Shown here in pieces: positions 24,409 to 32,039 of a stretch of 39,605 nucleotides of DNA. How positions within the stretch are numbered: the stretch's first letter is position 1; each line of letters begins with the position of its first letter. The translations under genes and the position numbers were made by a program. The notes below the pieces were generated by a model. It ran no database searches, was not told the origin of the DNA, and saw only the letters and a program-made list of their open reading frames with translations. The stretch comes from Saprospiraceae bacterium. Lineage in GTDB: Bacteria; Bacteroidota; Bacteroidia; Chitinophagales; Saprospiraceae. The stretch is taken from assembly GCA_021739645.1 (NCBI GenBank), contig JAIPBL010000057.1, forward strand, positions 1 to 39,605, given 5' to 3'.

Positions 24409-25332
24409 TTACAATGCCTTCAAGTATTCCACCAACTGGTCGAACGTTCCACCAAACCCTTTCTCCATGCTCTCTTTCATGCCCCGGTACGTGGCGATTT
24501 CGGTTTCGCTGGCCCTCAGTGGCCCGCCTTGGAGGGTCATGATAGTTTTGCCGTCCTGTTCTGTAAAGGTCAGAACGTTGTGGACTTCCAGCGGAAAATT
24601 TTCGATAATGGGCGCCGGAATGATGTTGCCCTCCTCATCGGCAAAAGAGTTGATGAAAACCAGCCGCTCTGGCGACGTGATTTCCCGGAAGGTAAAGCGG
24701 CCAAACATCTGGAAGCCGTTTTTGGCAGACATGGAGTAGTGAAAAATGCCGCTAGGCTGTAGGTCGAATTTCAGCACCTTCAACTCCATGCCAGTGGGTC
24801 CCCACCACTTCGCCAGCCGCTCCGGCTGCGTCCATGCCTTGAAGACCAGTTCCCGAGGAGCATCCAACACCCGGGTGAAACTCAGTCCCGGTGTGATTTG
24901 CAAAAAATCCATGAGCGACCTGCCCAAAATATCCGTCCAGCCCATCTCGAAATTCTTCGCAGCAAAGTCTGGATTGTTCGCTGCCGCAAAGCTTTCCAGC
25001 CCGCTGTGCGTCAGTTTCACCCTCGTTTTTTCGCCTTCGGCAAACAGCTCGAACGTCACGAGCGAATCGCCGGGGTAGCCGTCGTAGCGCCAAGAGTAGG
25101 CGAGTTTTTGGTTCGGCACGGCGGCTTTTACTTCGCAAAGGTGCAGGTATGTTTTCTCTGGTGGCCCGCCTTCGAACTGGAACCGATGCCCTACCTCCGC
25201 CTTGAAATCGGGCAGGTCAAAGTACCATTTTTTCATCTGAATTGGGTCGGTGAGGGCTTGCCAGACAAGCTCCGGCGGGACTGGGTAGGTGCGCTCTATG
25301 ACGAGCGGGCGAGGTGATTTTTGATTTGCCAT
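24409..25332 (-). CDS. Tandem SRPBCC (AHSA1-type) domain protein
   Basis: 307 residues from the ATG at 25330-25332. Two complete AHSA1/START-type domains are fused. The first (~10-150) starts VIERTYPVPPELVWQALTDPIQMKKWY; the second (~155-305) starts FTRVLDAPRELVFKAWTQPERLAKWWGP and ends EKGFGGTFDQLVEYLKAL, the usual C-terminus of the family. Each domain forms a helix-grip cavity that binds a hydrophobic ligand. Proteins of this family are generally made one domain per gene; a fused pair suggests either a dimer in one chain or two different ligands. It lies downstream of an ArsR-type regulator on the same strand, the usual ArsR-AHSA1 pair, with a repeat tract filling the 61-nt gap. Confidence 0.9.
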   Translation of the reverse strand: MANQKSPRPLVIERTYPVPPELVWQALTDPIQMKKWYFDLPDFKAEVGHRFQFEGGPPEKTYLHLCEVKAAVPNQKLAYSWRYDGYPGDSLVTFELFAEGEKTRVKLTHSGLESFAAANNPDFAAKNFEMGWTDILGRSLMDFLQITPGLSFTRVLDAPRELVFKAWTQPERLAKWWGPTGMELKVLKFDLQPSGIFHYSMSAKNGFQMFGRFTFREITSPERLVFINSFADEEGNIIPAPIIENFPLEVHNVLTFTEQDGKTIMTLQGGPLRASETEIATYRGMKESMEKGFGGTFDQLVEYLKAL

Positions 25333-25342
25333 TGCTTTGAAT

Positions 25343-25430
25343 TTGTTGATAAAGGTTGATAAAGTTGATGAAGGCCTGAAGTCACGTTGGGTATCAACCC
25401 TTATCAACCTCACCAACTTTATCAACTTTA
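25343..25430. repeat. Stutter repeat, TTGATAAAG type, forming an inverted repeat
   Basis: GTTGATAAAG-like units at 25343-25374 and complementary CTTTATCAAC-like units at 25393-25430 form a long imperfect hairpin. The right part encodes the last residues of the ArsR-type regulator (KVDKVGEVDKG) and its stop. Confidence 0.7.
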
Positions 25431-25741
25431 TTTTTTTGAATTTCCGCCAGATAGCGCTCCAGCGAGTCGAGTTTTTCGTTCCAAAATTGTCGGTACTGCT
25501 CCACCCAATCCGATATTTCCCGCAGTTTTTCGGGTTGCGCTTCGCAAATGCGCTCTCGGCCCTGCTGCTCGATGACGACCAGGCCGCATTCCGTCAGGAT
25601 TTTCAAATGCTTCGAAATGGCCGCACGGCTCGTCGGGAAGCAATCGGCCACGGCGTTAATGTTCAGTGGGTTTTGCGCCAGCAGCCCAATGATTTCACGC
25701 CGGGTCGGGTCGGCGATGGCTTGAAAAACGTCTCTTCTCAT
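25394..25741 (-). CDS. ArsR-type HTH transcriptional regulator
   Basis: 115 residues. A winged helix-turn-helix is clear: MRRDVFQAIADPTRREIIGLLAQ, then LNINAVADCFPTSRAAISKHLKILTECGLVVIEQQGRERI as recognition helix and wing. No metal-binding Cys pair (CxC or DxH sets) is seen, which fits the subgroup that pairs with AHSA1/SRPBCC genes rather than metal sensors. It probably represses its own operon. The natural end of the family is near LERYLAEIQKK; the final ~9 residues (KVDKVGEVDKG) come from an intergenic repeat type that has grown into the gene's 3' end. It starts 20 nt after the RibD-like gene's stop region on the minus strand. Confidence 0.92.
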   Translation of the reverse strand: MRRDVFQAIADPTRREIIGLLAQNPLNINAVADCFPTSRAAISKHLKILTECGLVVIEQQGRERICEAQPEKLREISDWVEQYRQFWNEKLDSLERYLAEIQKNKVDKVGEVDKG

Positions 25742-25761
25742 TGTTCTAGATTTAAAAAAAA

Positions 25762-26331
25762 TCAGTCAGTGCGGCCATAGTGCAGACAAACCACGCCGCA
25801 GCCGAAAGCCTTGCTTTCGAGCAGCTTGAGTTTTAGCCTTTCCGAACTGTTTGGGAACATTGGGATGCCCACGCCGAGCAGCACTGGATTGACAAAAAGC
25901 CAAAGGTCGTCCACGAGGTTTTCTTGCAAGAGCTGGCGGCCTACCGACGGGCTGCCGAACACGACAATGCCCTTGCCTTTGCCCTGTTTCAGCTCGTTGA
26001 TTTTGGTGGAAAGCGCATCGCCGATGAACGTGGTCAGGGGTAGGTCTTCCTCTTTTTGGGTGGTTGACAGCACGAATTTTTGCACCTGGTTGTACCAAGT
26101 GGAGTGCTCCATGTCATGCTTCGAGGCATTGGGTTGGTCGCCTGCCGTAGGCCAATATGCTTCCATCATCTGCCAAGTAACCCGGCCATAGACCGCCACG
26201 TCGGCTTCATTGGTGCGGCCACCGGCAAAGTCAAATATTTCGTCGTCCACTTTTATCCAATCCATTTCCCCATTGGGGCCAGCAGCGAATCCGTCGAGCG
26301 ACATGTGCATGAACCAAGCTAATTTTTTCAT
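25762..26331 (-). CDS. Dihydrofolate reductase / RibD C-terminal-like protein
   Basis: 189 residues from the ATG at 26329-26331; the frame is open upstream but that part covers the promoter and operators. The fold is that of RibD_C/YwjB/YyaP-type reductases: MKKLAWFMHMSLDGFAAGPNGEMDWI at the start, VYGRVTWQMMEAYWP, FVLSTTQ, IVVFGSPSVGRQLLQENLVDDLWLFVNPVLLGVGIPMF (the NADPH-binding G-S-x-x-x-x-x-L loop) and a C-terminal GCGVVCLHY. These are NADPH-dependent reductases of unknown natural substrate. It precedes the arsR-SRPBCC pair, 20 nt upstream, so the three may be one operon. The promoter carries two identical palindromes (26361-26372 and 26388-26399). Confidence 0.9.
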   Translation of the reverse strand: MKKLAWFMHMSLDGFAAGPNGEMDWIKVDDEIFDFAGGRTNEADVAVYGRVTWQMMEAYWPTAGDQPNASKHDMEHSTWYNQVQKFVLSTTQKEEDLPLTTFIGDALSTKINELKQGKGKGIVVFGSPSVGRQLLQENLVDDLWLFVNPVLLGVGIPMFPNSSERLKLKLLESKAFGCGVVCLHYGRTD

Positions 26332-26360
26332 TGGAATTTGATTTTGTTGAACAGATAAGT

Positions 26361-26406
26361 AACCAATCGGTTGCAAATATAAAATGAAACCAATCGGTTT
26401 CGCAAA
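26361..26406 (-). promoter_or_regulatory. Promoter with two operator-like palindromes
   Basis: On the minus strand TTTG (26403-26406) and TATATTTG (26374-26381) are separated by 21 nt, a near-ideal Bacteroidota promoter for the RibD-like gene. Two copies of AACCAATCGGTT (26361-26372, 26388-26399) overlap it: one lies in the -33/-7 spacer, the other just after the -7 box where RNA should begin. AACC-n4-GGTT is a half-site arrangement often used by TetR-type dimers; the repressor is not encoded nearby. Confidence 0.65.
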
Positions 26407-26501
26407 TTTTCCAGAATATTTTTTTACGCTCAAATATGGTAGGTACGTATGCTGCTTGTGCTACTTTTCGCCACCTTCGCAATTCACCAGAATAATAAGC
26501 A

Positions 26502-26870
26502 ATGCACCTGCTCGCCAAAATCCTCGTCGCCGTCGTCGCAATCGAACACCTGTATATTTTGTGGCTGGAAATGTTCGCTTGGGAAACCCGTGGAAGGAAG
26601 GTTTTCCGAGGCTCGCTGCGGCAGGATATGTTTGGCCCAACCAAGGTGTTGGCTGCCAATCAGGGGCTGTATAACGGCTTCCTTGCTGCTGGGTTGGTCT
26701 GGTCGTTGCTCATCAGTGATGTGATTTGGGCTAAAAACGTGGCCATGTTTTTCCTCGGATGCGTCATCGTGGCGGGCATTTACGGGGCGCTCACAGCGAG
26801 CCGCAAGATATTCTTTGTACAGGCATTGCCAGCCATCATCGCATTCATAGTTCTGTTGTTAATCCATTGA
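26502..26870 (+). CDS. DUF1304 family membrane protein
   Basis: 122 residues, the usual length. Four hydrophobic helices are visible: ILVAVVAIEHLYILWLEMF (~5-23), GLYNGFLAAGLVWSLLI (~53-70), VAMFFLGCVIVAGIYGAL (~78-97) and ALPAIIAFIVLLLIH (~108-122). The motifs EHxYILxLEMFAWET and NQGLYNGFLAAGL are the DUF1304 signature. It is an inner-membrane protein of unknown function, often found near efflux or stress genes. It diverges from the RibD-like gene across the operator pair and may share its control. The GNAT gene starts 8 nt after its stop, so the two are co-transcribed. Confidence 0.9.
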   Translation: MHLLAKILVAVVAIEHLYILWLEMFAWETRGRKVFRGSLRQDMFGPTKVLAANQGLYNGFLAAGLVWSLLISDVIWAKNVAMFFLGCVIVAGIYGALTASRKIFFVQALPAIIAFIVLLLIH

Positions 26871-26878
26871 TTTTCAAG

Positions 26879-27340
26879 ATGCTGCATTTAAAACGCACCG
26901 ATTCCAACGACCCAGATTTTGCCCCACTTGTGCGCCTTCTCGATGCCGATTTGGCAAAGCGAGACGGAGACGAACACGCTTTTTACGCCCAGTTCAACAA
27001 GGTGGCCAGCATCCGCCACGTCGTGGTGATTTATGAAAATAAGCGGCCTGTGGGCTGTGGCGCTTTCAAGCCGTTTGACGAAAATTCGGTGGAAGTCAAG
27101 CGGATGTACGTGCTGCCGGAGTTGCGGGGTCAAGGTTTTGCTTCGCAAATTTTGGAAGAATTGGAGCGGTGGGCAGCGGAATCCGATTTCAGCCGCTGCG
27201 TGTTGGAGACGGGCAAAAAACAGCCGGAAGCCATTTCGCTCTATTTAAAAAGCGGGTATGCGGTCATCCCGAATTTCGGGCAGTACGCTGAAGTGGAAAA
27301 CAGCGTTTGTTTTGAAAAGCACTTGGCCAAAGCGCGTTAA
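26879..27340 (+). CDS. GNAT family N-acetyltransferase
   Basis: 153 residues from the ATG at 26879; the frame is open upstream inside DUF1304 but that is a shadow. The GNAT core is clear: HVVVIYENKRPVGCGAFKPFDENSVEVKRMYVLPELRGQGFASQILEELERWA, where V-x-R-M-Y-V-x-P-x-x-R-G-x-G-x-x is motif A (the acetyl-CoA pyrophosphate loop), and ETGKKQPEAISLYLKSGY is motif B. It transfers an acetyl group from acetyl-CoA to an amine; the substrate cannot be read. Second gene after DUF1304. A GTTTTGGC/GCCAAAAC stem (27341-27368) directly behind the stop may be a weak terminator. Confidence 0.92.
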   Translation: MLHLKRTDSNDPDFAPLVRLLDADLAKRDGDEHAFYAQFNKVASIRHVVVIYENKRPVGCGAFKPFDENSVEVKRMYVLPELRGQGFASQILEELERWAAESDFSRCVLETGKKQPEAISLYLKSGYAVIPNFGQYAEVENSVCFEKHLAKAR

Positions 27341-27410
27341 GTTTTGGCAAATCTTTAGCCGCCAAAACGTTGGATGAAAAGTCCTGTTTTTTTATCGCCC
27401 ATTATCTGCC

Positions 27411-28673
27411 ATGTCACGACATCTCATTGCCGGTATTCTTTTCCTTTCATTGTCCGTGCTGACTTTCGTTCAGTTCCGGTTGCTGCTGGCAGGTGTGCAC
27501 CTGGAAAAGCAGCGTTTTGACCAACGCACTGAAACTGCGCTGTTGGTGGTCGCCGATTCGCTCAACCAGCCCAATCAGCGGAGTGCCGCCTTGATCGAAC
27601 GCTTGAAAGTCAGCCAAACGACAAACACCACTTTACTCGTCCACCCCATCTCCGACTCATTGGACGCACTGCTGAAACGGGAGCTTCGTCGCAGGGACAT
27701 CACGGCTAGTTTCGCTTTTGCGATTAGCCCCATCTACAACGGTCAAGTGTTGCTTGCCGACAAAGCTTACCAACCAGGACAGTTCACTTTCGGACGTTAT
27801 CAGGTGCCTTTGGGCAGACATATCATTAGCGGTTGCAACTTCGAGCCATTGCTCCATTTTGATGTGCCCAACCTTTTTGGCTACCTGCTGGGGGAGTTGC
27901 GGGGGCTTATTGTGCCTTCGGTGCTTTGCTTGTTGGCCATTCTGTCTTGTTTTTTACTGCTGCTCAATATTTTGAAAAAAGAGCGGCAACTCAATGCCAT
28001 CAAGAACGACTTCATCAACAACCTGACGCACGAGCTGAAAACGCCCGCATTTTCCATTTCCCTTTCCTCTAAAATGGCGAAGGAAAGCCTGGCCAAAAAT
28101 GATGCGAAGCGGGCAGCCAACTTTTTACAACTCATTGAAAATGAGAACAATAAAATAAAAGTACATGTGGAGAAAGTATTGGAATTGGCCAGCCTGGAAA
28201 GCCCCCGCTATCAACTGCACAAAACGCAAGTGAGCCTCCACCAAATCATCCGGGAAGTAGCCACGGCATTTGGGGGGGAACTGGAAAGTAACGGTGGGTC
28301 ACTCGTCCTCGACCTCCAAGCCAGCCCCGATACAGCACTCGTGGATGTGGAGCATTTTAAAAATGCGCTTCAAAACTTGCTGGACAATAGCCTCAAATAC
28401 AGCCCAAACAAAGCGGAAATCACCATTTCGACCTTAAAAAAGGAGAAGCGGCTACTGCTAACCGTGAGAGACAAAGGGCGAGGAATTGAACCTGTTTATC
28501 AAAAACAGGTCTTCGATAAATTTTTTAGGATACCAAACAGCGCTACACAAGCAAAGGGGTTTGGGCTTGGGCTGAGTTATGTGCTACAAATTGCGAAAGC
28601 ACATGGAGGAAAGGTGACTGTGGAAAGTGAGCCTGGAACAGGGGCGAAGTTTACGATTGAATTGCCAGGTTGA
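27411..28673 (+). CDS. Orphan membrane sensor histidine kinase
   Basis: 420 residues. Two membrane helices (~4-26 and ~165-187) bracket a ~140-residue periplasmic sensor region with no recognised fold. The kinase core follows directly: H-box FINNLTHELKTPAFSI (phospho-acceptor His ~206), N-box HFKNALQNLLDNSLKYSPN (~320), G1 VRDKGRGIEPVYQKQVFDKFFRI (~352) and G2 KGFGLGLSYVLQIAKAHGG (~382). No HAMP domain is obvious between the second helix and the H-box. It phosphorylates a response regulator, but no such gene is in the window. It starts 70 nt after the GNAT gene and ends in a repeat tract. Confidence 0.93.
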   Translation: MSRHLIAGILFLSLSVLTFVQFRLLLAGVHLEKQRFDQRTETALLVVADSLNQPNQRSAALIERLKVSQTTNTTLLVHPISDSLDALLKRELRRRDITASFAFAISPIYNGQVLLADKAYQPGQFTFGRYQVPLGRHIISGCNFEPLLHFDVPNLFGYLLGELRGLIVPSVLCLLAILSCFLLLLNILKKERQLNAIKNDFINNLTHELKTPAFSISLSSKMAKESLAKNDAKRAANFLQLIENENNKIKVHVEKVLELASLESPRYQLHKTQVSLHQIIREVATAFGGELESNGGSLVLDLQASPDTALVDVEHFKNALQNLLDNSLKYSPNKAEITISTLKKEKRLLLTVRDKGRGIEPVYQKQVFDKFFRIPNSATQAKGFGLGLSYVLQIAKAHGGKVTVESEPGTGAKFTIELPG

Positions 28674-28791
28674 GCAGTTGGTCCCGAGTACTCGGGAGCA
28701 GTTGGCAGTTAAGATATTGATTTTCAGTTGATTGCAAAAATAAAGCACCAAAACCACACACTAATCATACCTCATCCCTCAGTCCTCATCC
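28674..28791. repeat. Mixed stutter repeats after the histidine kinase
   Basis: GCAGTTGG and GCAGTTGGCAGTT (28676-28710) flank the 14-bp palindrome CCCGAGTACTCGGG (28683-28696). Then CATACCTCATCCCTCA and CTCATCCCTAC (28767-28794) repeat the words seen inside the family 9 glycosyltransferase gene. The first type also opens the window (1-77). Two repeat types thus lie side by side. Confidence 0.65.
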
Positions 28792-28995
28792 CTACTTCAC
28801 CTCTGGCATCTTGCAAGCCTCGTCCGCTGTCTTACCGCAGACTGAGCAAGACCCGAAATTATCAGTCAGCATTGGGTTGTTGGTTGAACAAGACCCTCTG
28901 AACTCCCGCTTTTTGATGATATAGCTGACGTTCATCAAAATGAAGAAGATGCCGACGACGGCAATGATTGGGAGCAGTATTTGAAGAAATTGCAT
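28792..28995 (-). CDS. Small membrane protein with four Cys, NqrM-like
   Basis: 67 residues from the ATG at 28993-28995; the frame is open upstream through a hairpin and is not used. One membrane helix (residues ~3-25, LQILLPIIAVVGIFFILMNVSYIIKK) is followed by a short soluble tail with the pattern GSC...CSVCG...AC, four Cys in all. NqrM, which delivers iron for maturation of the Na-pumping NADH:quinone reductase, has the same plan (helix, KGSCGGL, then a C-x-C...C cluster). The match is by pattern only, and no nqr genes are in the window, so another metal-binding role is possible. Confidence 0.55.
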   Translation of the reverse strand: MQFLQILLPIIAVVGIFFILMNVSYIIKKREFRGSCSTNNPMLTDNFGSCSVCGKTADEACKMPEVK

Positions 28996-29036
28996 GGCTG
29001 TAGTTTTTGAAAGACAAGAAAGCATTAAAACAGCAC

Positions 29037-29075
29037 AGCAGGTTGATTGGTTGGCACAGTGCCAATCAATCAACC
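29037..29075 (-). terminator. Possible infB terminator
   Basis: A 16-bp stem with one mismatch (29041-29056 with 29060-29075, CAG loop) overlaps the infB stop codon at 29070-29072. On the minus strand it is followed only by a CTGTTTTAATG, a short T-run, so it is weak by itself. Confidence 0.5.
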
Positions 29076-31943
29076 GCCATATTTCTGCTTCACTTCCGTG
29101 ATTTCGTAGCCTTCGACGATGTCGCCTTCTTTCATATCGTTGTAGTTGTCAATGGTCAGACCGCATTCCATGCCAGACTTGACTTCTTTTACGTCATCTT
29201 TCACACGCTTGAGCGACCCCAACCTTCCATTGGCACCTTCCTTGGTTGGGAAAATAACGATACCGTCCCGCACCAAGCGGATATGCGTGTTCCGGGTGAG
29301 CTTTCCATCCAGCACGTAGCAACCTGCAACGGTGCCGACTTTGCTGATTTTGTAAACCTCCCGTATCTCGATGTTTGCTACGATTTTCTCTTCCTTGGTA
29401 GGTTCGAGCATGCCTTCGATGGCCAGTTTTATTTCTTCAATGGCCTCGTAAATGATGGAGTACATCTTGATTTCGACACCCTCCCGTTCGGCCAGCTTGC
29501 GGGCTGCCACCGATGGCCGCACCTGGAAGCCGATGATGATGGCATCAGAAGCGGAGGCGAGCAGTACGTCCGACTCAACGATTTGACCAACGGCCTTGTG
29601 GATGACGTTGACCTGAACGGTCTCCAGTGCCAACTTGATAAGCGCATCGGAAAGTGCCTCAACAGAGCCGTCCACGTCACCTTTGACGATGAGGTTAAGC
29701 TCTTTGAAGGTGCCGAGCGCCAAGCGGCGTCCGATTTCGTCGAGGCTGATACGCTTGGTAGCACGAGTGGCTTGCTCCCGGTTTATTTGCGCCCGCTTGG
29801 AGGCCAATTGACGTGACTCCGATTCGTCGTCCATGATTTTGAAGCGCTCACCTGCTGTGGGTGCGCCACTTAGGCCAAGCACGAGTACCGGCGCAGATGG
29901 CCCAGCTTCGGTAATGCGCTGGCCGCGTTCGTTGAACATGGCCTTCACCTTGCCTGCATACTCGCCAGCAACCATTGCATCGCCAATTTTGAGCGTTCCA
30001 GTTTGTACCAGCATTTTGGATACGTAGCCCTTGCCTTTGTCAAGCGATGCTTCGAGTACGGTTCCAATGGCGTTTCTGTCTGGATTTGCTTTCAACTCAG
30101 CAAGGTCAGCTACGAGCAGTACTTTATCAAGCAATTGATCTACCCCTTCACCAGTTTTGGCGGAAATATCCATGGACTGGTAATTACCACCCCACTCCTC
30201 AATGAGCAGGTTCATGGAAGCCAGCTCTTGTTTGATTCGGCCTGGGTCAGCGCCCTCTTTATCAATTTTATTGATGGCAAAAACCATCGGTACGGTCGCT
30301 GCTTGGGCGTGGCTGATTGCCTCCTTGGTTTGGGGCATGATGTTGTCATCCGCCGCAATTACGATGATGGCAATGTCCGTCACCTTGGTACCCCTTGCAC
30401 GCATGGCGGTGAACGCCTCGTGACCAGGTGTGTCCAAGAAGGTGATAGAACGGTCGTTGACGGTCACCTCATAAGCACCGATGTGCTGGGTGATACCGCC
30501 CGCTTCGCCAGATACCACCTTGGCCTCCCGGATATAGTCGAGCAAGGAGGTTTTACCGTGGTCAACGTGGCCCATCACGGTGATGATGGGCGAACGAGGC
30601 TTCAAGTCTTCTGGTGCATCTTCCTCTTCTTCTTCGAAATCTGTTTGGTCTTCGACGCTGATGAACTGCACTTCGTGGCCAAACTCACTGGCCACCAATT
30701 CTATCAGTTCCGCATCGAGGCGCTGGTTGATGGACACGAATACGCCGAGGCTCATACAAGTGGTGATGACCTCGGTTGCTGAAACATCCATCATGTTGGC
30801 CAATTCCTGAACGGTCACAAATTCTGTCACTTCCAGTTTGTCGGATTGGCCTTCCATATCGCGAAGCTCCTGACGCTCACGAACACGTTCCCGTGTTTCA
30901 CGGCGCATTTTTTGGCGCTTCTTCTTGCCAGCCCCGGAGAGCGAGGCCATCGTTTTGCGGATCTGCTCTTCGGCTTCTTTTCCTGAAACTTCACGGGCAG
31001 GTGCTCCCCTGCGCCGCCTGTCGCCAGTGCCTTGCGATGGGCTGGCCGCACCCGGTTGTGGTGTTTGTGGGAGCACTTTTTTGCGCTTGCGCTTACGCCG
31101 TGCGCTATCGTCGGAGGTATCAGACGAAGCAACTGGTCTCGATTTGTCACCACGAACTGATCTATCGCCAGCTCGTTCGGAACCTGCTTTCTTCTTGACT
31201 GGCTTAGCAGCGGGTTCTTTGCGTTTTGCTATTTCTATTTTACCCAAGATTTTCAACCCCCTTAGTTCAGGGGTTCCCATCCTGACAAGTTCATCTTCAT
31301 CCACTCCATCAGTTACAACTTCAGTTGGCACTTTGGCCACTGTTGGCCCAACGGGCCCAGCTGGCACGGTTGGTGGTTCTTTGTCATCTGCAACTGCGGC
31401 AGGTGTCTCGACAACTTCTGGCTCGCTTGGTTTTTCATCGGCAGGTTTCTCGGCCACTTTCTTGGGGCGAACTGGCATGCCTTTTTTGTCCAATTCTATT
31501 TTCCCCTTAATCTTAAGTCCATCTACTTTAGGACGTGAACGCTCCTCGACAACTACTGGCGTTTCTTCCACCACAGGGGTAGGCTCTACTACAGGAGCAG
31601 GTTCTGCAACTTCTTTTGCCGTGACCACGGGAAGGGGTTCCTCTTTTTTGATTAGCGGTGGCGGCGGTGGCGGCGGCGGCGGAGCGGGTTCTGTTCGCCT
31701 GATAAGGGGAGGAAGGGGTTCCTTCTTTACCAAGGCAGGCCGAACGCCGATAGTCATGGCATCGGCTTTCACCTTTTCTGCCATGTCTTTTTGGTACTCT
31801 TTGAGCAATAGGGATTCCATCTCCTCTGTGACTTTGGAGGTAGGCTTGTTATCAATATGAAAACCCTTGCTGCCCAGAAACTCTACAATAGTTGCTGTAC
31901 CAACGTTTAATTCCTGCGCTACTTTTACTAAGCGTTTATCCAT
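29070..31943 (-). CDS. infB: Translation initiation factor IF-2
   Basis: 957 residues. The N-terminal IF2_N helix motif [27 protein letters not shown] is followed by a long low-complexity region with a nine-Pro run ([15 protein letters not shown]) and Lys/Arg/Glu blocks up to ~residue 360. A second IF2_N-like segment ([29 protein letters not shown]) precedes the GTPase: G1 GHVDHGKTS (~457), G3 [10 protein letters not shown]4 NKID. Domains II-IV with the fMet-tRNA-binding C2 end the protein (~residues 860-957). It places initiator tRNA on the 30S subunit. It follows nusA on the same strand with a 96-nt gap filled by a repeat, as part of rimP-nusA-infB. Confidence 0.97.
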   Translation of the reverse strand: MDKRLVKVAQELNVGTATIVEFLGSKGFHIDNKPTSKVTEEMESLLLKEYQKDMAEKVKADAMTIGVRPALVKKEPLPPLIRRTEPAPPPPPPPPPLIKKEEPLPVVTAKEVAEPAPVVEPTPVVEETPVVVEERSRPKVDGLKIKGKIELDKKGMPVRPKKVAEKPADEKPSEPEVVETPAAVADDKEPPTVPAGPVGPTVAKVPTEVVTDGVDEDELVRMGTPELRGLKILGKIEIAKRKEPAAKPVKKKAGSERAGDRSVRGDKSRPVASSDTSDDSARRKRKRKKVLPQTPQPGAASPSQGTGDRRRRGAPAREVSGKEAEEQIRKTMASLSGAGKKKRQKMRRETRERVRERQELRDMEGQSDKLEVTEFVTVQELANMMDVSATEVITTCMSLGVFVSINQRLDAELIELVASEFGHEVQFISVEDQTDFEEEEEDAPEDLKPRSPIITVMGHVDHGKTSLLDYIREAKVVSGEAGGITQHIGAYEVTVNDRSITFLDTPGHEAFTAMRARGTKVTDIAIIVIAADDNIMPQTKEAISHAQAATVPMVFAINKIDKEGADPGRIKQELASMNLLIEEWGGNYQSMDISAKTGEGVDQLLDKVLLVADLAELKANPDRNAIGTVLEASLDKGKGYVSKMLVQTGTLKIGDAMVAGEYAGKVKAMFNERGQRITEAGPSAPVLVLGLSGAPTAGERFKIMDDESESRQLASKRAQINREQATRATKRISLDEIGRRLALGTFKELNLIVKGDVDGSVEALSDALIKLALETVQVNVIHKAVGQIVESDVLLASASDAIIIGFQVRPSVAARKLAEREGVEIKMYSIIYEAIEEIKLAIEGMLEPTKEEKIVANIEIREVYKISKVGTVAGCYVLDGKLTRNTHIRLVRDGIVIFPTKEGANGRLGSLKRVKDDVKEVKSGMECGLTIDNYNDMKEGDIVEGYEITEVKQKYGG

Positions 31944-31954
31944 TCAGAAAAAAA

Positions 31955-32036
31955 TAAATGATGAATGACAAGGTGATAAAATTGAAAGACAAAGATAGTT
32001 TCCTTGTCGCTCATCATTCATCATCCCGGTCATTCC
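31955..32036. repeat. Stutter repeat, GATGAATGA type, between nusA and infB
   Basis: ATGATGAATGACAAGG (31957-31972) and the complementary CCTTGTCGCTCATCATTCATCAT (ending at 32033) form an imperfect inverted repeat. The words TGAATGAT also occur upstream of nusA (33284-33320). The tract fills the whole spacer between two co-transcribed housekeeping genes. Confidence 0.65.
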
Positions 32037-32039
32037 AGG

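Noticed and set aside
27341-27368. Strong terminator after the GNAT gene
   Set aside because: The 8-bp stem is followed by T-rich sequence only after about 20 nt, and the kinase gene starts 43 nt further on the same strand; read-through is likely.
30925-31860. 311-codon open frame on the plus strand, rich in Ser, Gly and Pro
   Set aside because: It lies wholly inside infB on the opposite strand; its composition mirrors the Lys/Glu/Pro-rich N-terminal region of IF-2.
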